A model generated the notes under the pieces. It saw nothing but the letters and a program-made list of their open reading frames with translations. It did no database searches and was not told the origin of the DNA. This document shows, piece after piece, positions 59,542 to 64,000 of a DNA stretch of 64,000 nt. Position numbers and translations under genes: made by a program. Numbering within the stretch: position 1 is the first letter of the stretch; each line of letters starts with the position of its first letter. Source of the DNA: Acorus gramineus (taxonomy: Eukaryota > Streptophyta > Magnoliopsida > Acorales > Acoraceae); the NCBI GenBank assembly GCA_030737835.1, contig CM060849.1:30989080-31053079 (forward strand), read 5' to 3'.

Positions 59542-59972
59542 ATGAAGACCGAGGATTCAGAGATTCAGTGCACCTATAGACGTGGACCGATGGTTCTCTT
59601 GATGGCGAGGACTTCAAAGAACTATGGTCAATGGTTTTTGAGGTGCCCAGCTAGAGTGGTAAGTCATAGACAGTGTAAACCATGATGAATTGCTATTTCT
59701 CTATCCCTATAAACTGTGTAATGATATCATTTGATATATTTTGTTGTCATTCATGTAATCAGGAACACCCACACTGCTTCATGTGGGTTGATGAATTGCG
59801 TCGAGCGCACGGACCCGATTATTTTTCGGTGCCAGTTCAGAAGAAGGTGGAGAAGGCCGCTGCAGTTGCACGCCCCACAGGGTTACTCATCTTTGGATAC
59901 TGCTCATGCTTATGTATTATATTGATGGTGTTTGTGATCTTTTTTTTTCTTGTACTCCTGGCCATCAAATAA
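59542..59972 (+). CDS. Small GRF-type zinc finger protein with C-terminal membrane helix, inside the Harbinger
   Basis: Exon 1 (59542-59658, 39 codons) and exon 2 (59763-59972) join in phase 0 across a GTAAGT..CAG intron, giving 108 residues without a stop. Residues 10-51 follow the GRF zinc-finger pattern: Cys10, TSKNYGQWFLRCP with Cys35, HCFMWVDEL with Cys44. The usual second metal ligand, two residues after the first Cys, is not visible. Residues about 80-107 are strongly hydrophobic (CIILMVFVIFFFLVLLAIK), a membrane helix at the C-terminus. GRF finger plus tail helix is a known small-protein architecture in plants. It lies 95 bp after the transposase stop, same strand, inside the TIRs. 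Its role is unknown. The frame is open although both neighbouring genes are broken. Confidence 0.7.
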
Positions 59973-60600
59973 CTGTAGAAGTTGGATTATGAAACCAACA
60001 CTACAATGTAAATATGAACTTCTCAAAAACTTTTTTTTATTTGAGAAGGATTGTAACATTCTCATGTATTTATCTATTGTAGCATGAAAATATATGCAGC
60101 TCTAGTACTATGTTTGTGTATATGGTCTTATGTTTCATGATCTACATATTTTTTTTTTAATCATAAAATGTTATAATACTCTCTTGTATTTATCTTATGT
60201 AGCATGACATGATATTGTAAAATGTTGTAAAATGTTTTAAAAAATCTGTATAGGCTTGAATCAGGTTCTAACAAGTCTTCAAAGTGCAGTATCTCATAAT
60301 TTATTAAATAGACATATATCAAAGTATCTTTTTTTAATAAATAGAAAAAATAAGCAAATAATCAAGTTTTCAACAAAACATCAAATTACATTCAGCACTT
60401 ATTAAAAGGACCAAAACACCCTTAGCATAAGCTCAACTCATTAGTACTGAACCAAACACACTTATTTTCATAAGTGCTTATAATTTTCGTTGAACCAAAC
60501 ACTTTTTTCTTCTGAACTGATTAAAACTTATCAGGACTTATTAAATCTGCACTTATGAATCAGGACTTAAAATCACATTTTCGCTGAACCAAACGGTTTA

Positions 60601-61030
60601 GTATATTATTAAAAAGCTATTTTTTCACAATGTAACTTGTTTTCTGATTTATTCCAAAGCTAGGACGACCTTTATGGGGTTTGAAAGCATTTTAGAAGAA
60701 AAAAAAAATTTCTATAAAGCTGAATGTCCTAAAGTTATTCAAACTCATTCTTAAATGATATCTACAGCAAGTCTTCACAAATCATCGTTAAAATCGATTG
60801 AAGCATGACTTTGTGTCCATGATTAAAAACCTGAATCAAATATCGTTTGATTTTTATGAACGAATTAATGTCCAGATTGAATAACATAATATTTACAAAT
60901 CCATGAATATGCATTTTTTCCCCATAATGCCAATGGCGGAGCCACCTTGGGACAAGGGATGCATGGGAACGCCCTATTTGTTGTTGTTTTTTTTTTCTAA
61001 AATGTTTTCATGTTTTCATTTTTTAAGAAA
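60601..61030. other. Intergenic, transposon-like debris
   Basis: AT-rich. Near 60937 TGGCGGAGCCACCTTGGGAC resembles a hAT terminus without a partner. Confidence 0.5.
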
Positions 61031-61241
61031 CAGTAAACATCACCTAATGATGTATATACTTTAATAAAAAGTGTATATTGATCCATTTCAAGTTGAATAA
61101 ACCCATTTTTAGTTAAGTGTAGAGAAAAAATTAACAAGGTATATATATACATTGTCAAATGAGGTATATGTTTTACTGAATTTGTAATAAGATATATAAG
61201 ACTGTATTTTGCTCTGTAAAAAAACTGAGTGTAACAGCACC
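61031..61241. repeat. Dispersed repeat (family D, copy 2)
   Basis: Matches 45661-45871; it ends 14 bp before the hAT element at 61256. Confidence 0.85.
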
Positions 61242-61255
61242 GGCCCTATTGTGAA

Positions 61256-62269
61256 CAGGGGCAGACCCAGGATTTAGAACAAGGGGGGGCCAGAGACCAA
61301 ACAATATACTTAAAATTTAAAAAAAAAAACATTATAACAGAATATAAATATGAAGATGATAATTTAAGACAAAAATATCAAAATTCAAGTCATTTATTAA
61401 TAAGTCAATGCAACAATGAAGATCTCATAAATAATAAAAAATAAACAATAAATTACATATTTTCTGCTTCAGTGGCGCTCGATGATTTTTTACTGTATAA
61501 AATTTATCTACAATCATGTCATTATTAAATTTTTCAGTTATTTCTCTTACAAAATATAAAATAAAAATTTTTGCAAGAAATTCATTCTTCATCTTATTAC
61601 GAAGTCTTGTTTTAACAAGCTTCATAGCTGAAAATGATTATTCGGTAGTTGTTGTTAAAACTGGAAGAATCAAAACAAGATGAATCTATAATGAGATAAA
61701 ACGTCTTCGACTTTTTTGTTTCAATGAGTGCTTGACATAATTCAAATATTCCAAACAAATTTTGTAATCTTTCATGAGAAAGGACATCAAACTCGTAATG
61801 TTGTAACCGATATCTTAACATTGTAATATCTTGCTCTGTAAAATAAATAAATAAATTCTAACAAAAGCATTTTATCAAAATAAATATATACCTCGTTAAT
61901 ATGAGTATATGCTCCGGTGATTTTCTATCGACATATGGGGTCTAAGATGTCACCCGATATGATGTCATGACGTGACACAAATTTATTTATTTTTTTTTTT
62001 TTTTTTATAGTGGGGAGGGGTATTGTTATTATTATTATTTTTTCAATGCGTCCCACTTGGTCACCTGCCCCACACAACTTACATATCAACTACTCTTTCT
62101 TGGGCTTACACCAAAAAAAAAACTACTCTTTCTTGGGCTAATGGGTTGGGATTAATTGATTTAAAACCATATGAAATGCATTATGCATGGCCACTAATTA
62201 AAATTTTTCAAATTCTTTGGGGGGGGGGGGGGGGGGGGGGCAGCTTGCCCCCCACTCAGTCCGCCCTTA
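61256..62269 (-). mobile_element. hAT transposon remnant with transposase C-terminus
   Basis: Ends CAGGGGCAGACCCAGGATTT and, complemented, TAAGGGCGGACTGAG. A perfect 8-bp target duplication ATTGTGAA lies at 61248-61255 and 62270-62277. On the minus strand, 61821-61425 holds the C-terminal dimerisation region of TTF-zinc-finger hAT transposases: YEFDVLSHERLQNLFGI, LCQALIETKKS, then KLVKTRLRNKMKNEFLAKIF and NNDMIVDKFYTVKNHR, with a frame change and loss of the VERSFS-like core. The rest of the transposase is gone. A 22-G run lies at about 62219-62240 and a 19-bp repeat (ACTACTCTTTCTTGGGCT) is duplicated at 62089 and 62121. The right 225 bp also occur inside the LINE at 40804-41003. Confidence 0.9.
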
Positions 62270-62277
62270 ATTGTGAA

Positions 62278-63660
62278 TGCCATGAACTTAGTTCAAATCT
62301 ATGAGATAAGATTGCAACAAACGAGAAATGGTGAATGAGATTCAATGATTGAAGAAGTTTCTTTATCTTGTAGTAAGTATATGATATCAGTATTCCTAAC
62401 ATGGATAATAAATATGTATATGAAGGGTGATCAAGAAGAAAAGTAAAAGAGATCACAAATTTTTATCATTATCGCGTTGCATTGTTTTATACAATTATCG
62501 ATATGCATCTTCAAGAGCTTAACAGTCATTTTGCAGAAGTGAATACAGAGTGTCTAACAGCTTTATCAATTAATCTCTAATTGACTAGCAAGTTATAAGT
62601 TATCTTATATATTATATATCTATTAATTAATTTTTTTTATAATATCTCTATTATGTTTATTTATTAATTTTGTTTTGATATTACTTTGTTATTATTTTAT
62701 TGTCTAAAATTATTATACATCTAATATGTATATGCATTATAGTTATTATTATAAAAAGCAATTGTAGTGGGATGACTGAATATATAATTGCCAGAAAGAA
62801 AAATAATGACGAATTTGAATGTAATGCTAGCTGAGTCACTGTGTCCACTTGAAATACCACATTCATGAACGAAGGTCCCAACTTCATGTACGGATAAAGC
62901 TATAAAACCATGCACCCCCTGTAATACCCTTTCATACAACTCCCTTACATGCCTTGTTTGGCCATCTTTGTTGCATCTCCACAAAAACAACCTCATCAGG
63001 TTGGACAAGTTGTGTGTCCTTTTTATTTTTAAAAAGGGAACCCTCAAAATGCCAATAGAGTTTGCAATGCAATATATGACTGTCTAGTTTTGAAACAGAA
63101 AAAATAAATGGAAAGTCTTCAAGCCAAAACTATGAAGATCTTTGGCTTAAATAATTTATCAATAGATGAAATTAGGAAGAATGAATGTCACTCCAATTGA
63201 CATGTCACAATTGCCTTACACCGTGAACGCTATGTGGGAATTATTGGCATTTCGTGTTAGTTATATCATCTTTTTGGGATAGATTGGTTGCAGTTTTTTC
63301 TTTAGCTCTTTTTTTCATTCTTTTTTTTATTTTTTTAACAAAGAGTGATGTGAAAAGAAAGAATCCATTATTGAATGGGGAAGGCTTTGTTTCAAATGTT
63401 GCAGTGTGGTCCTGGATTGGGATTGCTGTTTTTGGTAGCCTGAAATGCCTGCAAAAGATAAAGAAGACTAGGGACGAGACTTTCCTTATTTGATCAATAA
63501 ATGACACTTCACATCGGCTGCAGATTTTCATGCCTTCCTCTCTCAATGAAATATACATAAAAATCTTTCCCACGCATGTGTGACAAAATTAAAACAAAGA
63601 CACTGTAACAATAATAAAAAAAATATGAGACTTTTGAAAGAGAAAGGGATTTGCTACTAG
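62278..63660. other. Intergenic, no gene supported
   Basis: AT-rich. CTATAAAACC near 62901 looks like a plant TATA box on the plus strand, and an 80-codon frame at 63254-63493 has one hydrophobic stretch near its start. Neither has other support. Confidence 0.5.
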
Positions 63661-63889
63661 TGCCCGTTTGAAAACACGATTGAGAGTGATTCTGCTTTTA
63701 ATTAAGCAAAAATTTAAACGTGTTATCAAACAGGTTCTTAAAGCTAGCTTAATTAAAAAGTTACTTATGATTTTTAGTGCAAAAGGATTGTCTTTTAGAA
63801 AGCGCAGAAAATTCGCTTTCGAAGAATCAAAGTCTATTTAAATCACTTTATTCAAAATCTTATTTTTCAAACATGTTTCCAAACGGGCA
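63661..63889. mobile_element. MITE with 18-bp inverted ends
   Basis: Ends TGCCCGTTTGAAAACACG and, complemented, TGCCCGTTTGGAAACATG match at 16 of 18 positions. The interior of 190 bp is AT-rich and non-coding. No target duplication is clear; hAT or Harbinger affiliation is undecided. Confidence 0.7.
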
Positions 63890-63929
63890 GCTTTCAAACA
63901 AATCGATCCACGTATAAAAAAAATGAAAA

Positions 63930-64000
63930 GTGATACGTGCAGCCCCTATTGCAGTCTCAATTGAAGTTCCCACATGTTTTCTTTTTTTTTTAAATCACTC
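63930..64000. mobile_element. Start of a family B TIR element, runs off the window
   Basis: GTGATACGTGCAGCCC followed by ATTGCAGTCTCAA matches the complement of the right end of 12486-12759 and the left part of 34304-34532. Confidence 0.45.

Larger units (their letters stand above)
50577..60597 (+). mobile_element. PIF/Harbinger transposon with three genes and a nested solo LTR
   Basis: Ends GGGGCTGTTTGGTTGCACTT and, complemented, ACCGTTTGGTTCAGCG, flanked by TTA at 50574-50576 and 60598-60600, fit the 3-bp TWA duplication. Sub-terminal AGTGCTTATT and AACCAAAC motifs are shared with 14738-17267. Genes in order: Myb/SANT-like ORF1 (53627 onward, split), DDE transposase (about 58310-59446), GRF zinc-finger protein (59542-59972), all on the plus strand. 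Without the 3.2 kb LTR insert it is 6.8 kb. ORF1 and the transposase have stops, so it is not autonomous at present. Confidence 0.9.

Noticed and set aside
62721-63047. 108-codon minus-strand frame
   Set aside because: No recognisable domain, AT-rich C-terminus and no splice or promoter support.
63254-63493. 80-codon frame with a hydrophobic N-terminus, downstream of a TATA-like CTATAAAACC
   Set aside because: No homology recognised, and an equally long frame exists on the other strand. The TATA-like box alone is not enough.
1-64000. CRISPR arrays, operons, bacterial-type signals, rRNA genes
   Set aside because: Nothing of the kind is seen; the composition and gene structure are those of a plant nuclear genome.

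Overview
The window is nuclear DNA from a flowering plant. The evidence is an intron-bearing type II (MIKC) MADS-box gene of the AGAMOUS lineage, and a dense mix of plant transposon families: MULEs with a plant mobile domain (PMD) gene, PIF/Harbinger with a Myb-like ORF1, hAT, a CACTA end, plant LINEs, a tRNA-type SINE, and a Gypsy element primed by initiator tRNA-Met. Most of the window is AT-rich. I cannot name the species.

Region 1-7.3 kb is the 5' part of one host gene on the minus strand. Coding exon 1 (MADS box, 6995-7176) and coding exon 2 (I domain, 1395-1476) are separated by a 5.5 kb intron. That intron carries four CCAATCA boxes, a G-box, GA tracts, a 53-bp tandem repeat and an antisense truncated LINE. 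The K-domain and C-terminal exons lie beyond base 1. The exon 2 donor appears to be a GC splice site.

Region 7.3-18 kb is upstream and intergenic DNA: three solo LTRs, two truncated LINEs with clear target duplications, a TIR element, and a 2.5 kb Harbinger derivative (14738-17267).

Region 18.1-32.8 kb is one large MULE with 86-bp terminal inverted repeats and a perfect 9-bp target duplication. It holds a MuDR-type transposase gene followed by a PMD gene. A Gypsy retrotransposon (22579-31023) sits inside a PMD exon. The right end carries a 51-bp tandem repeat built around a 28-bp palindrome that is related to the MULE's own promoter region. A second small MULE follows at 32972-34082.

Region 34-50.6 kb holds a solo LTR, a CACTA terminus, a minus-strand LINE containing a piece of hAT DNA, a hAT element (42930-43684), a SINE and a non-coding MULE (46658-48714).

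Region 50.6-60.6 kb is a 10 kb PIF/Harbinger element with TTA target duplications. It encodes a Myb/SANT-like protein (split by a 3.2 kb solo LTR with TSD TTCCT), a DDE transposase, and a third small gene for a GRF-type zinc finger with a C-terminal membrane helix. After it come a hAT element (61256-62269) with a perfect 8-bp duplication and further small TIR elements.

The MULE and Harbinger genes all show stops or frame breaks, so these elements are probably immobile on their own. The only intact-looking host gene segment is the MADS-box gene.
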